Assembly (NCBI GenBank): GCA_002413785.1
Contig: DHXR01000034.1
Coordinates: 24,559-88,558 of the forward strand
Direction: 5' to 3'
Origin: Mucilaginibacter sp. UBA5151
GTDB taxonomy: Bacteria; Bacteroidota; Bacteroidia; Sphingobacteriales; Sphingobacteriaceae
DNA length: 64,000 nucleotides
Positions within the stretch are counted from its first letter, which is position 1. Each line of letters starts with the position of its first letter. The notes beneath the pieces are model-generated. The model saw only the letters and a program-made list of their open reading frames with translations. It searched no databases and was not told the DNA's origin. Both the position numbers and the translations under genes were made by a program. Below are positions 1 to 7,973 of this stretch, in pieces.

Positions 1-1
1 T

Positions 2-961
2 ATCGATACGAAACGCAAGAACGGCGTAATGAACCAGGCTGTAATCCGTAAAGTTGAAAAACTGGAGTCCCTCATCTCTTCCTACCCCGAGTTTAGCCGT
101 TCGCTATCGCTGATCCAGGCTTTGAAATTTTCTACCCAGGCGTTTTACGGCGGCAATCGTAATTATTACCGCCTGCCCGAAGGGTTTGAACAGGGCTTTA
201 TATTAAGTTATGCGGGTAAATCGGGTAAAAACACCAATATACTGCATAATTATATCGACAGTACAAAACAGTTCACCAGGGCAAGTTTCGAGATGGTTGA
301 TGTTGGTTCAAGCAAAATGAATACTGTTTTAGCCAGTTTACAACCCCGTATCGATTCGATCTTTAACCCTGAAAAATACCATGTTGAATTAACAGGATCG
401 AGCATCATTTTTATAAAGGGGGCCAATTATATGGTTAAAAACCTTTACGAAAGCCTCGCACTGGCCATATTTTTGATTGCAGGGGTTATGTGGATATTAT
501 TCAGGGGCCTGAGAATGATCGTTATTTCACTGTTGCCAAACCTTATCCCGCTGGTAATAACGGCCGGGATCATGGGCTTTTTCGGCATTCCGCTAAAACC
601 CTCAACCATACTTATTTTTAGTATAGCCATGGGGATCTCATCCGACCAAACTATTTACTTTATCACCCGGTACAGGCATGAATTACGCGATACCAAAAAA
701 AGTATTTCAAAAATCGTGTCAGACACCATCCGCGAAACGGGCATCAGCATGATTTATATTGCCATCGTACTTTTCTTTGGTTTTGGGATATTCTCCTTCT
801 CCACTTTTGGCAGCGTTAAAGCATTGGGCATTTTATTATCGGTAACCTTATTGGTGGCTATGGTGAGCAACCTCACCTTATTGCCTGCATTTTTATTAAG
901 TCTGGAACACAGAAAGAAAAAAGAGAAGGTAAAAAGTGAAAGCGTAAAAGCGAAAGCTTAA
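2..961 (+). CDS. MMPL/RND-family exporter, C-terminal part (5' end outside window)
   Basis: The reading frame is open from the first bases of the window (codons for IDTKRKNGV precede the first internal ATG at 29), so this is the 3' part of a longer gene. About 320 residues are visible. A soluble region runs to about residue 140, followed by hydrophobic segments (YESLALAIFLIAGVMWILF; MIVISLLPNLIPLVITAGIM; TILIFSIAMGISSDQTIYF; MIYIAIVLFFGFGIFSF; a last one near LGILLSVTLLVAMVSNLTLL). The run GISSDQTIYF inside a helix matches the conserved acidic transmembrane position of MMPL/SSD-type RND exporters. The C-terminus is a basic, lysine-rich tail. It is an inner-membrane transporter, probably proton driven; the substrate cannot be read from this fragment. 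Confidence 0.8.
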   Translation: MDTKRKNGVMNQAVIRKVEKLESLISSYPEFSRSLSLIQALKFSTQAFYGGNRNYYRLPEGFEQGFILSYAGKSGKNTNILHNYIDSTKQFTRASFEMVDVGSSKMNTVLASLQPRIDSIFNPEKYHVELTGSSIIFIKGANYMVKNLYESLALAIFLIAGVMWILFRGLRMIVISLLPNLIPLVITAGIMGFFGIPLKPSTILIFSIAMGISSDQTIYFITRYRHELRDTKKSISKIVSDTIRETGISMIYIAIVLFFGFGIFSFSTFGSVKALGILLSVTLLVAMVSNLTLLPAFLLSLEHRKKKEKVKSESVKAKA

Positions 962-1058
962 TATTTTCATCCTTTACTTATTTAAGCAATTTTTTTATAG
1001 TAAGTTAAAACAGTTTCTACAAATTACAGGTTATAGCTTACACCATTAAGTTGTTACC

Positions 1059-2672
1059 ATGTCAAACTTGTACTTTATTAATCTGGCTGCAATAACCATT
1101 GCATTGCCTTTCGCCGTACCCGCTAAAAAGTTTAAAACAGTAATCCTGCTTTGTTTGTTTTTTTTCTCCTCCACGCATTTGCTTGCCCAGGTTACGCCAA
1201 CTGATACTATAAAACCGGGAAACGGGCCGGCCAAAGAACAATTAAAACAAATTAAGGCAGCAAAAAAAACAATTACCGACTCAACCGGTAACCAGCCTAA
1301 AAAAAGCCCGCTGATTGATACCACCATTCAAAATAAATACGGCGACCTACTGAACGATGATATAAAATTCAACAAAAAATATCCGCTTTGGAAACCAGCC
1401 GTTGAAGTTTTAGGGATTAACATTTTTGTATGGTCGGCAGACAGATTTATTTTAAATGCTGATTATTCGCACATAGGGCCTTCAACGTGGAAGTATAATA
1501 TACAAAAAGGCTGGGAATGGGATTCGGACAGGTTCGGGATGAATTTTATTGCCCACCCCTATTCAGGCTCCATGACTTTTAACGCCGCACGTTCGCAGGG
1601 CTATAATTATTGGCAATCAGTCCCCTTCGCTGTTGGTGGCAGCCTGATGTGGGAATATTTTGGCGAAAACACACGCCCTTCCTATAATGATATTATCAAT
1701 ACCCCCATTAACGGGGCATTTCTTGGTGAAATATTTTACCGCATAAGTTCAAATATTTTGGATGACCGTACTACAGGTGGCAACAGGGTTTTTCGTGAAA
1801 TAGCGGCGGGGCTGATAGATCCTGTGCGGGGACTTAACAGGCTGTTACAGGGGAAAACTTTCAGGAAAACCACAACAGAAGTTTACCAGAAAGAGCCGCT
1901 TAATATCACTTTATTTGCCGGTGTACATAAGATAAATGACGATAACAGTTCATTTTTCGGCAAAGGGCCTACTGACGCTATGATCAATCTGCAACTTGAT
2001 TATGGAAACCCTTTTGAAGACCGCTACCGCAAACCATTTGACTTTTTTAGATTACGTACTGAACTTAGTTTTGGTTCAGGAAGAAAACTTTTAGACAACG
2101 TAATTGGTTATGGGATTTTATTTGGTGGCAATACCAATCTTGGTAAACTTTCAATGTTATATGGGGCATTTCAATATTATGATTATTTTGATAATAAAAC
2201 TTATGAGTTAGGGGCTATTGGTTTTGGCGGCGGAGTATTTACGAAATACCCTATCAGTAAAAATATAATTCTTTATACCAATGCCCACCTGGCATTGGTG
2301 CCATTAGCTGGTAATAGTACCCGGTTTGGCCCGGATACCTCACAAGTAAGGGATTATACTTATAACGATGGCCTTGAAAGTAAAATTGAAAGTACCGTTA
2401 ATTTCGGGAAATATGCCAGTGTATCCCTTGCTTATTATTATTACATACTGCATACTTATGTTGGACCCGCAGGTATGAACTATATCAATATTTTAAAACC
2501 AAGGGTTACAGTGCAGATCGCTAAGAATTTAAGTTTAGGATTTGAACATTTTATATATTTCGATGACCGCTATCTGAAGAACTTTTCGCCAATATATTCA
2601 ATAAGAACAGAGCAGAAAATATACCTTCAGTGGTTCCTGGAAGATCCGCAGCGTAAAGGGCGATTTAACTAA
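1059..2672 (+). CDS. DUF3943-type outer-membrane protein
   Basis: 537 residues. A hydrophobic segment ending in HLLAQ around residue 44 looks like a signal peptide with an unusually long front part, so the true start may be later; no better ATG is visible. From about residue 105 the protein reads KYPLWKPAVEVLGINIFVW and then has the HPYSGSMTFNAARSQGYNYW block, both typical of the DUF3943 family of Bacteroidota and Proteobacteria. The second half is rich in alternating aromatic and polar strands (YGAFQYYDYFDNKTYELGAI), as in a beta-barrel. Likely an outer-membrane protein of unknown role. It stands alone, about 100 bp behind the exporter. Confidence 0.75.
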   Translation: MSNLYFINLAAITIALPFAVPAKKFKTVILLCLFFFSSTHLLAQVTPTDTIKPGNGPAKEQLKQIKAAKKTITDSTGNQPKKSPLIDTTIQNKYGDLLNDDIKFNKKYPLWKPAVEVLGINIFVWSADRFILNADYSHIGPSTWKYNIQKGWEWDSDRFGMNFIAHPYSGSMTFNAARSQGYNYWQSVPFAVGGSLMWEYFGENTRPSYNDIINTPINGAFLGEIFYRISSNILDDRTTGGNRVFREIAAGLIDPVRGLNRLLQGKTFRKTTTEVYQKEPLNITLFAGVHKINDDNSSFFGKGPTDAMINLQLDYGNPFEDRYRKPFDFFRLRTELSFGSGRKLLDNVIGYGILFGGNTNLGKLSMLYGAFQYYDYFDNKTYELGAIGFGGGVFTKYPISKNIILYTNAHLALVPLAGNSTRFGPDTSQVRDYTYNDGLESKIESTVNFGKYASVSLAYYYYILHTYVGPAGMNYINILKPRVTVQIAKNLSLGFEHFIYFDDRYLKNFSPIYSIRTEQKIYLQWFLEDPQRKGRFN

Positions 2673-2720
2673 AGGGGAATTAAAACATAAAGCCATAACA
2701 TTTCGGAGCGTTTCTGTGTT

Positions 2721-2979
2721 TTATAACAACCGCCGGTTTAATTCCGAATCTATTAGTCCGCCAACAGGTTTACCCATCAGCCATTTTTGATGATCATTTT
2801 TTTGCCACTCGTTTTTATACGGAGCGATGCGGGAGCCATCGGCCACATAAATAATAGTCATCACCCCGCGCATTTTATCTAAATTATTGCCATACATTTT
2901 CCCGGAATTCGCTGATATTTTCCGGGGATAATTGTTTAAAATCATCCAAGGCCGGTAAAAGCAAAACCTGCCCGTTCAT
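2721..2979 (-). pseudogene. Short unidentified gene, possibly frameshifted
   Basis: An ATG at 2979 opens a 31-codon frame (MNGQVLLLPALDDFKQL...) that stops at 2884, while a second frame continues from 2945 to 2721 (GVMTIIYVADGSRIAPYKNE, ending DSELNRRLL). Read together with a shift around 2885-2900 they look like one short protein of about 85 residues, but the match to any family is not recognised. It lies in the otherwise empty gap between two plus-strand genes. It could equally be noise; the protein-like composition of both halves is the only evidence. Confidence 0.25.
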
Positions 2980-3105
2980 TGCACATTAAGTTTTAATACC
3001 AAAGAAAGCTACACTTCGCTGCAAAAAAAAACGCCGGAAATGGTATTATTATGGTTTATTTTATCCCTAATTTTATGTTCACAAAAAAACGCATTAAGAT
3101 ATACT

Positions 3106-4008
3106 ATGGTCAAGGCATCCTTTGAAGTGCTACAGCCGGTTCATGGGCAGTCATTTATTTTCAGGAAATTTGATAAGTCTGCTTTCGGGGCGCCCTATCA
3201 CTTTCATCCCGAATATGAGCTGACCTGCATTTTGAAAGGTAACGGCAAACGCTATGCAGGCAGTCACATGGCCGATTTTACTGCCGGCGACCTTGTGTTT
3301 CTGGGCCCCAACCTGCCGCATTGCTGGAAACTCGACCTGGAAAAGGACGCGCAAACCGAAGCAAGCGCAATTGTTGTACAGTTTGATGGCGCTTTTTTAG
3401 GCGACGCTTTTTTTAACAAAAATGAGTTGCGCCAAATCAAAAAGCTCTTGCAACTGAGCGGCTGCGGCATTTACTTTAAATCAGCCACCAGGGCAGCTGT
3501 GAACCTCAAATTACTGGAGCTATGCGGGGAAAAAAATAATTTCAGGCTACTGACAGGGCTCCTTGAAATATTGCAACGTTTGGCGACATCAAATGAATAT
3601 ATTTTGTTTGACCGGAACAGGATAATTGCCAGGCGAACCCTGGCCGAACAGAAGCGGATAAACCCGGTACTGGCTTACCTGGTAGAAAATTTCAGGGAGC
3701 AGGTTTCCCTTGCTGAAGCAGCTGGAATTGCGAATATGACCACCAATGCATTTTGCAAGTATTTCAAAAAAATCACACGCAAAACTTTTATGGAAACCAT
3801 TATTGAATATCGCCTCAATTATGCGATTCAGCAACTGGTTCAAACGGATAAACCAATCTCCGAAATCTCCTTCGATTGTGGTTTTGGCGATGTATCCCAC
3901 TTTTATAAAACCTTTAAACAAAAAATGCAACTGAGTCCGCTCAATTACCGGAAAAAATTTATGTGGAGTTTGGATGAGGTGGAGAAAAACGCAATAGCCT
4001 CACTTTAA
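3106..4008 (+). CDS. AraC family transcriptional regulator with cupin sensor domain
   Basis: 300 residues from the ATG at 3106; an upstream in-frame ATG at 3040 would add a 22-residue hydrophobic leader that does not fit a cytosolic regulator. The N-terminal half is a cupin (YHFHPEYELTCILKGNGKR, then AGDLVFLGPNLPHCW), a small-molecule binding fold. The C-terminal 100 residues hold the two helix-turn-helix motifs of AraC/XylS proteins: VSLAEAAGIANMTTNAFCKY and ISEISFDCGFGDVSHFYKTF, ending in LSPLNYRKKF. A cytosolic DNA-binding regulator, possibly sugar responsive. No adjacent target operon is obvious. Confidence 0.9.
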   Translation: MVKASFEVLQPVHGQSFIFRKFDKSAFGAPYHFHPEYELTCILKGNGKRYAGSHMADFTAGDLVFLGPNLPHCWKLDLEKDAQTEASAIVVQFDGAFLGDAFFNKNELRQIKKLLQLSGCGIYFKSATRAAVNLKLLELCGEKNNFRLLTGLLEILQRLATSNEYILFDRNRIIARRTLAEQKRINPVLAYLVENFREQVSLAEAAGIANMTTNAFCKYFKKITRKTFMETIIEYRLNYAIQQLVQTDKPISEISFDCGFGDVSHFYKTFKQKMQLSPLNYRKKFMWSLDEVEKNAIASL

Positions 4009-4162
4009 AAAAACTTTAGTAATTTGATAAAACCCCTGCTAATGCCTTAAATTATCATTATTTGGTCAATTTTTCTAATCATTAAAACATTAAGCAAATA
4101 TTAAACGTTAGTAAATCATATAAATGCAACCCGCATTTATAATTGTGATAAGGTTTAGGTTG

Positions 4163-4200
4163 AAAGCCCCCAAGCAGCGAGTGCAAGGGGGCTTTTATTT
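4163..4200 (+). terminator. Rho-independent terminator
   Basis: A 9-bp perfect stem, AAAGCCCCC at 4163-4171 and GGGGGCTTT at 4187-4195, with a 15-nt loop and a following T-rich run. It sits about 155 bp after the AraC gene, so either the transcript has a long tail or a short untranslated RNA ends here. A small hairpin AAATGC-AACCC-GCATTT lies just upstream near 4122-4138. Confidence 0.75.
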
Positions 4201-4355
4201 GGGGCTGGAAAGTGTTTTAACATTGAACAGCACAACGCCGAACACCAAATATTGAATTTCGAATAATGAAGTACTGAATGGCAGTGAAAATTAGTTTTTA
4301 CCACTATCTTTTTTCTTTCGGTCTTTCCCGACTTTCGGGCTAACTTAGCCCCCCA

Positions 4356-4808
4356 ATGTCTGAGCTAAAAAAAGAACTCTACAAACAATGCCTTGATTAT
4401 GTACAAAAGTGCATGGCGGCAGCACAATTGGGGATTGATGAAGCTGAAAAAGCATCCAAAGATGATACCAAAAGCAGCGCTGGCGATAAATATGAAACCG
4501 GGCGTGAGATGATGCAGCAGGAAACAAACCGCAATATTGCCCAATTGGTTGAAGCAAATAAATTAAAAATTTCTTTAAACAAAATAAACACGAACGTTGT
4601 TACTAACGAAGTTGGGCTTGGCAGCGTAGTTATTACAGGCAGCGGAAATTTTTATATCGCTATAAGTGCAGGTTTATTAAAGGTCAATAACGAAAATTAT
4701 TACGCCATTTCCCCGGCGTCACCGGTCGGGATAGGGCTTAGAGGGAAAAAAACAGGCGATGAATTTAAGTTAAACGACAAGATATTCCTGATAATACAGG
4801 TGTTTTAA
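4356..4808 (+). CDS. GreA/GreB C-terminal-like protein
   Basis: 150 residues. The N-terminal 75 residues are predicted helical and charged (KKELYKQCLDYVQKCMAAAQ). The second half has the beta-rich pattern of the GreA/GreB C-terminal domain: VGLGSVVITGSGNFYIAISA, then ISPASPVGIGLRGKKTGDEF, where SPASP-(G)-LRGKKxGD corresponds to the SP-G-ALLGKKVGD block of Gre factors. Related Bacteroidota proteins are often loosely labelled 3-oxoacyl-ACP synthase, with no support for that activity here. It may act on RNA polymerase or be a Gre-fold paralogue of other function. Confidence 0.6.
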   Translation: MSELKKELYKQCLDYVQKCMAAAQLGIDEAEKASKDDTKSSAGDKYETGREMMQQETNRNIAQLVEANKLKISLNKINTNVVTNEVGLGSVVITGSGNFYIAISAGLLKVNNENYYAISPASPVGIGLRGKKTGDEFKLNDKIFLIIQVF

Positions 4809-4872
4809 GTTATTTTTAAAATAAGTGAAAAGTATTTCCGATTTGTTACAGTAATCATAAAATATCTATTAC

Positions 4873-4880
4873 TATATTTG
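4873..4880 (+). promoter_or_regulatory. Candidate -7 box for the RRM protein gene
   Basis: TATATTTG matches the Bacteroidota TAnnTTTG -7 consensus, 57 bp before the ATG at 4937. The only upstream TTTG (4842-4845) lies 27 nt away, farther than the usual 19-21, so only the -7 element is convincing. The leader that would follow contains a GGCAGG/CCTGCC hairpin (about 4894-4918). Confidence 0.45.
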
Positions 4881-4936
4881 ACAATACTAAAAAGTGGCAG
4901 GCAAAAGTAAACCTGCCCGTTATAAATTCAATTTTG

Positions 4937-5329
4937 ATGAACATATTCGTAGGAAGTCTTCCTTTTTCATTAGAGGAAGCCGATTTAAGAGAGCTTTTCG
5001 AAGCTTATGGTGAAGTAAGCACCGTTAAATTAATTAGCGACAGAGAAACCGGCAGAAGCAAAGGTTTTGGTTTTGTTGAAATGCCCGATGACGAGAGCGC
5101 TCAAAAAGCGATCACCGGTTTAAATGGCGCTGAGGTAAAAGGCAGGTCAATTGCGGTGAGCCAGGCAGAAGAAAAGAAACCAAACGATCGCAGAAGCGGC
5201 GGTGGCGGTGGTTATGGCGGCAATCGCGGTGGCGGTGGCGGCTATGGCGGCGGCGGTAACCGTGGCGGCGGTGGCGGTGGCTACAATAAAGATAGTAATC
5301 GCGGCGGCGGTGGTGGCGGTCGCTGGTAA
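4937..5329 (+). CDS. RRM-domain, glycine-rich RNA-binding protein
   Basis: 130 residues from the ATG at 4937 (a TTG codon directly upstream is also in frame). Residues 1-80 form a single RNA recognition motif: RNP2 is MNIFVGSLPF and RNP1 is SKGFGFVEM, the latter carrying the conserved aromatics that stack on RNA bases. The rest is a low-complexity GGGGYGGNRGGGG tail with Arg, Tyr and Asn, as in cyanobacterial and Bacteroidota Rbp proteins and eukaryotic GRPs, which act as RNA chaperones and are often cold induced. It is a monocistronic unit with its own leader hairpin and terminator. Confidence 0.93.
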   Translation: MNIFVGSLPFSLEEADLRELFEAYGEVSTVKLISDRETGRSKGFGFVEMPDDESAQKAITGLNGAEVKGRSIAVSQAEEKKPNDRRSGGGGGYGGNRGGGGGYGGGGNRGGGGGGYNKDSNRGGGGGGRW

Positions 5330-5340
5330 AATAAATTAAC

Positions 5341-5380
5341 AAGTAAAAAGCCTTACCGGATAGCAGGGCTTTTTACTTGT
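5341..5380. terminator. Terminator hairpin after the RRM gene
   Basis: AAGTAAAAAGCC at 5341-5352 pairs with GGGCTTTTTACTT at about 5366-5378, giving a long stem flanked by A and T runs so that it can act on both strands. It follows the RRM gene stop by 12 bp. Confidence 0.8.
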
Positions 5381-5768
5381 TGTATTTTAATAACCTATAC
5401 CCCCAATTTTCAGGTGCTTTTAGCCCTTAAAAGGCTTTCAGCTGGTTTGCCTTATTTTTTGTTCTGGATTGTTGACGGATTGCATTTTTTTGTTTGAATG
5501 CACCGATTAGGGGAAGATTGTCCCTATTTTTGGCATAATCGTAAAAACAAAACAGGAAATCCTTCGCAATACTTATTTTCCCCTGTTGGCTATTTTCAAT
5601 GGGGTTGGCAATGCTTTTAAACCTCAATCATCTGCTTTTTCCAATATTATCGCCTTTGTAAAAAAAACTCAAACAAAAAAAAGGGCGGGTTGTTATTATT
5701 AGGTTCGACTAATTTTAAAAAAAAAATTAACACTCATTTAAAATAGCATCAACCTAAATTTAATACAG
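5381..5768. other. Intergenic region, no gene supported
   Basis: About 390 bp between the RRM terminator and the PorV-like gene. A 66-codon minus-strand frame (5427-5627) has no start context or recognisable protein character and is not called. The last 100 bp are very A/T-rich with several A tracts (5650-5768), probably the promoter and leader of the following gene, but no clear TAnnTTTG pair is seen. Confidence 0.5.
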
Positions 5769-6851
5769 ATGAAAAGGTCTTTTTGTCTGATAATACAACC
5801 ACTGCTTGCCGCTGTATTATCAATGCCATCCGCTATCGAAGCACAAACACTGTGCAACCCGCTGCCATTCCTGAACCTCAATACAGATCCTGCTTCTGCG
5901 GGACGGGGAAATACTAACCTTGCTACAGAGGGGGATGCAAACAGCGGATTTGCAAACCCTGCAAAATTACCCTGGCTGGTGAATGAAAATAATGAACCAC
6001 AAACAATGTTTGCGGTTAATTACCGTACGTTTAACGGTGCATATCTGGCAAGCGCCATCATTACCCATGCGGACGCCTCTAATGAAGGCAATGACTTTTT
6101 TCTTGGGGCGCGATGGTTAAATGGCGGTTCGGCAACAGTTGCCAGTAACAATGGTAATGATTTAAGGGATTTTACCCTTGAAGGGGGCGCTACTAAAGTT
6201 ATCGGCGGGAACTGGAGCACTGCCCTTGTCTTTAAAGTAATCCGGTCCAGTATTATACCCGGTTTGGCTTCGTCCGGAAATAATACCGTAACTGCAACTG
6301 CTAATGCACTTGCCGGTGATCTGTCTTTTTCATATAATGGCAAAGATGAAAGAAATCAAGGCCTTACCTTTGGCTTTGCCTTAAAAAATGTTGGTGTGCC
6401 GCTTTTTTACGATGATAAACATACCAAACTCTTTCTCCCGAGTGATATTGGGGCCGGCCTGGCATATACGGCGGTTTCCGGAAATAGCCGTCAATTTGTG
6501 ATTGCTGTTGACATACATAAGTCGCTGGCGCCGCAAACACCCCATACCGCGGCAGAAATAGCACAATACCAGAAAATCTCTTATGGCATGTTTCAGTCCG
6601 GCAGTGCTTTTACGTATGGATTAGGGGCAGAATATAAATTACCATTTAGCAGTTCAACACAAAATGCCTTTACGATACGTGCAGGCTATATTATAGACAG
6701 TATGGATGCCTTGTATAGTGGTTTTACTGCCGGGGCCGGGCTCTGCATCAGTAACATCACCATCAATATGGCGTATTTTTGGGTCCCCAGTGTTTCTACC
6801 AGCCCTTATGGAAATACTTTTCAATTTGGTATAAGTAAAAGTATCCGTTAA
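5769..6851 (+). CDS. PorV/PorQ-like outer-membrane beta-barrel protein
   Basis: 360 residues with a signal peptide (cleavage near AIEAQ, residue 26). The mature start PFLNLNTDPASAGRGNTNLA followed by DANSGFANPAKLPW closely follows the PorV pattern (FL-I--DARSAGMGDAGVAT ... DANS--WNPAKL), the FadL-like barrel that serves as shuttle and pore component of the type IX secretion system in Bacteroidota. The remainder alternates short strands (FGFALKNVGVPLFYDD, AFTIRAGYIIDS) to a C-terminal FGISKSIR. No other type IX genes are nearby, so it could be a paralogue rather than the main PorV. Confidence 0.7.
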   Translation: MKRSFCLIIQPLLAAVLSMPSAIEAQTLCNPLPFLNLNTDPASAGRGNTNLATEGDANSGFANPAKLPWLVNENNEPQTMFAVNYRTFNGAYLASAIITHADASNEGNDFFLGARWLNGGSATVASNNGNDLRDFTLEGGATKVIGGNWSTALVFKVIRSSIIPGLASSGNNTVTATANALAGDLSFSYNGKDERNQGLTFGFALKNVGVPLFYDDKHTKLFLPSDIGAGLAYTAVSGNSRQFVIAVDIHKSLAPQTPHTAAEIAQYQKISYGMFQSGSAFTYGLGAEYKLPFSSSTQNAFTIRAGYIIDSMDALYSGFTAGAGLCISNITINMAYFWVPSVSTSPYGNTFQFGISKSIR

Positions 6852-6860
6852 TTTTATCAG

Positions 6861-7973
6861 CTAATCTTTAACTTCAGATCCATTCCTGATCTCATCAGTA
6901 GCTTGCTTCGCAACTTTGTCCCCGGTCTTTAAATCACCGTAAACTTCCATCAGGTCGCCTGATTGAAAGCCTTTTTTCACATCTACCCATACAGCCCGGT
7001 GATTTACCACCTTTACTACAAATACCTTTTCTGTTGACATTACCACGGCCGTCTTAGGGACTATAAAAGCACTGTCGCGGGATGGCATGGGCACATTCAC
7101 CTCTGCAAACGTATGCGGCAAAAGTTTTTTATCCTTATTAAAAACATCCATTTCCACACGTTCCGAACGCAATTTTTCGTCAAGCGCGCCTGCAATACGT
7201 TTTACCTGCGCGGTAAATTTTTGATTAGGCAAAGCCGCAACCGAAAAAGTCACCTGGTCTTTGGCATTCAGGCCGCCGGTATAAATTTCGGGTACCGAAA
7301 CCACCAGGCGCAGCCGCTGCTGGTCCTGCAAAACAAATAAGGGATCGGTGCTTTTACCACCGGGCCCAACATAAGCACCAAGGTTTACATTACGTGAGGA
7401 GATCACCCCGTCAAACGGCGCCCTGATCTCCAGGTAATTCAGATTGGCAGCTACTTCCTTATAGGAAGATTTGGCAGCTTCCACATTGGCAAGGTCCGAA
7501 TTCTTTTTTGCTTCGGCCTGTTCCAGGTCATTTTGGGAAACGGTACCGGGCGTTTTACTGGTGCTGTAAAGCCTGTCATAAGTGGCTTTGCTGGCAAAAT
7601 ACATGGCTTCCTGTTGTTTTATCCGTGACTGGGCCCCGGCCAGCTGTGAGTTGATTTCGGGTGCTTCAAGCGTCGCGAGTAATTGCCCCTTATGTACTTC
7701 CGATCCTATATCAACTAAAAGGGTTTTAACATAACTGTTTACCTTGGCATACAGATCAACCTGCTGATAAGGGATCAGTTCGCCGGGCACAGCAATAGTG
7801 GTGCTTAATTTCCCCTTTTGAACCGGCACCAGCACAACCGAAACTGCCTGAACAGTGTCCTGTTGTTTTGAGGCTTGCTGTTCATTCTTATCTGAATGAC
7901 ACGCACTCAGCAAACTTGCTGCAAAAGCTATAATACTTAGAAAGGTGATTGGATTATTTTTGAGGCTGTTCAT
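6861..7973 (-). CDS. RND efflux periplasmic adaptor (membrane fusion lipoprotein)
   Basis: 370 residues. The N-terminus has a lipobox, LLSAC at about residues 21-25, so it is a lipoprotein anchored in the membrane. The lipoyl-like halves (VNSYVKTLLVDIGSEVHKGQ and YLEIRAPFDGVISSRNVNLG) flank a helical hairpin (AGAQSRIKQQEAMYFASKAT ... AKKNSDLANVEAAKSSYKEV), the standard AcrA/MexA architecture. It is the third gene of the efflux operon and overlaps the end of the pump gene by 20 bp, which suggests translational coupling. It bridges the pump to the outer-membrane channel. Confidence 0.93.
   Translation of the reverse strand: MNSLKNNPITFLSIIAFAASLLSACHSDKNEQQASKQQDTVQAVSVVLVPVQKGKLSTTIAVPGELIPYQQVDLYAKVNSYVKTLLVDIGSEVHKGQLLATLEAPEINSQLAGAQSRIKQQEAMYFASKATYDRLYSTSKTPGTVSQNDLEQAEAKKNSDLANVEAAKSSYKEVAANLNYLEIRAPFDGVISSRNVNLGAYVGPGGKSTDPLFVLQDQQRLRLVVSVPEIYTGGLNAKDQVTFSVAALPNQKFTAQVKRIAGALDEKLRSERVEMDVFNKDKKLLPHTFAEVNVPMPSRDSAFIVPKTAVVMSTEKVFVVKVVNHRAVWVDVKKGFQSGDLMEVYGDLKTGDKVAKQATDEIRNGSEVKD

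Noticed and set aside
5427..5627. 66-codon minus-strand frame
   Set aside because: No start context, no protein-like pattern and it lies in a promoter gap.
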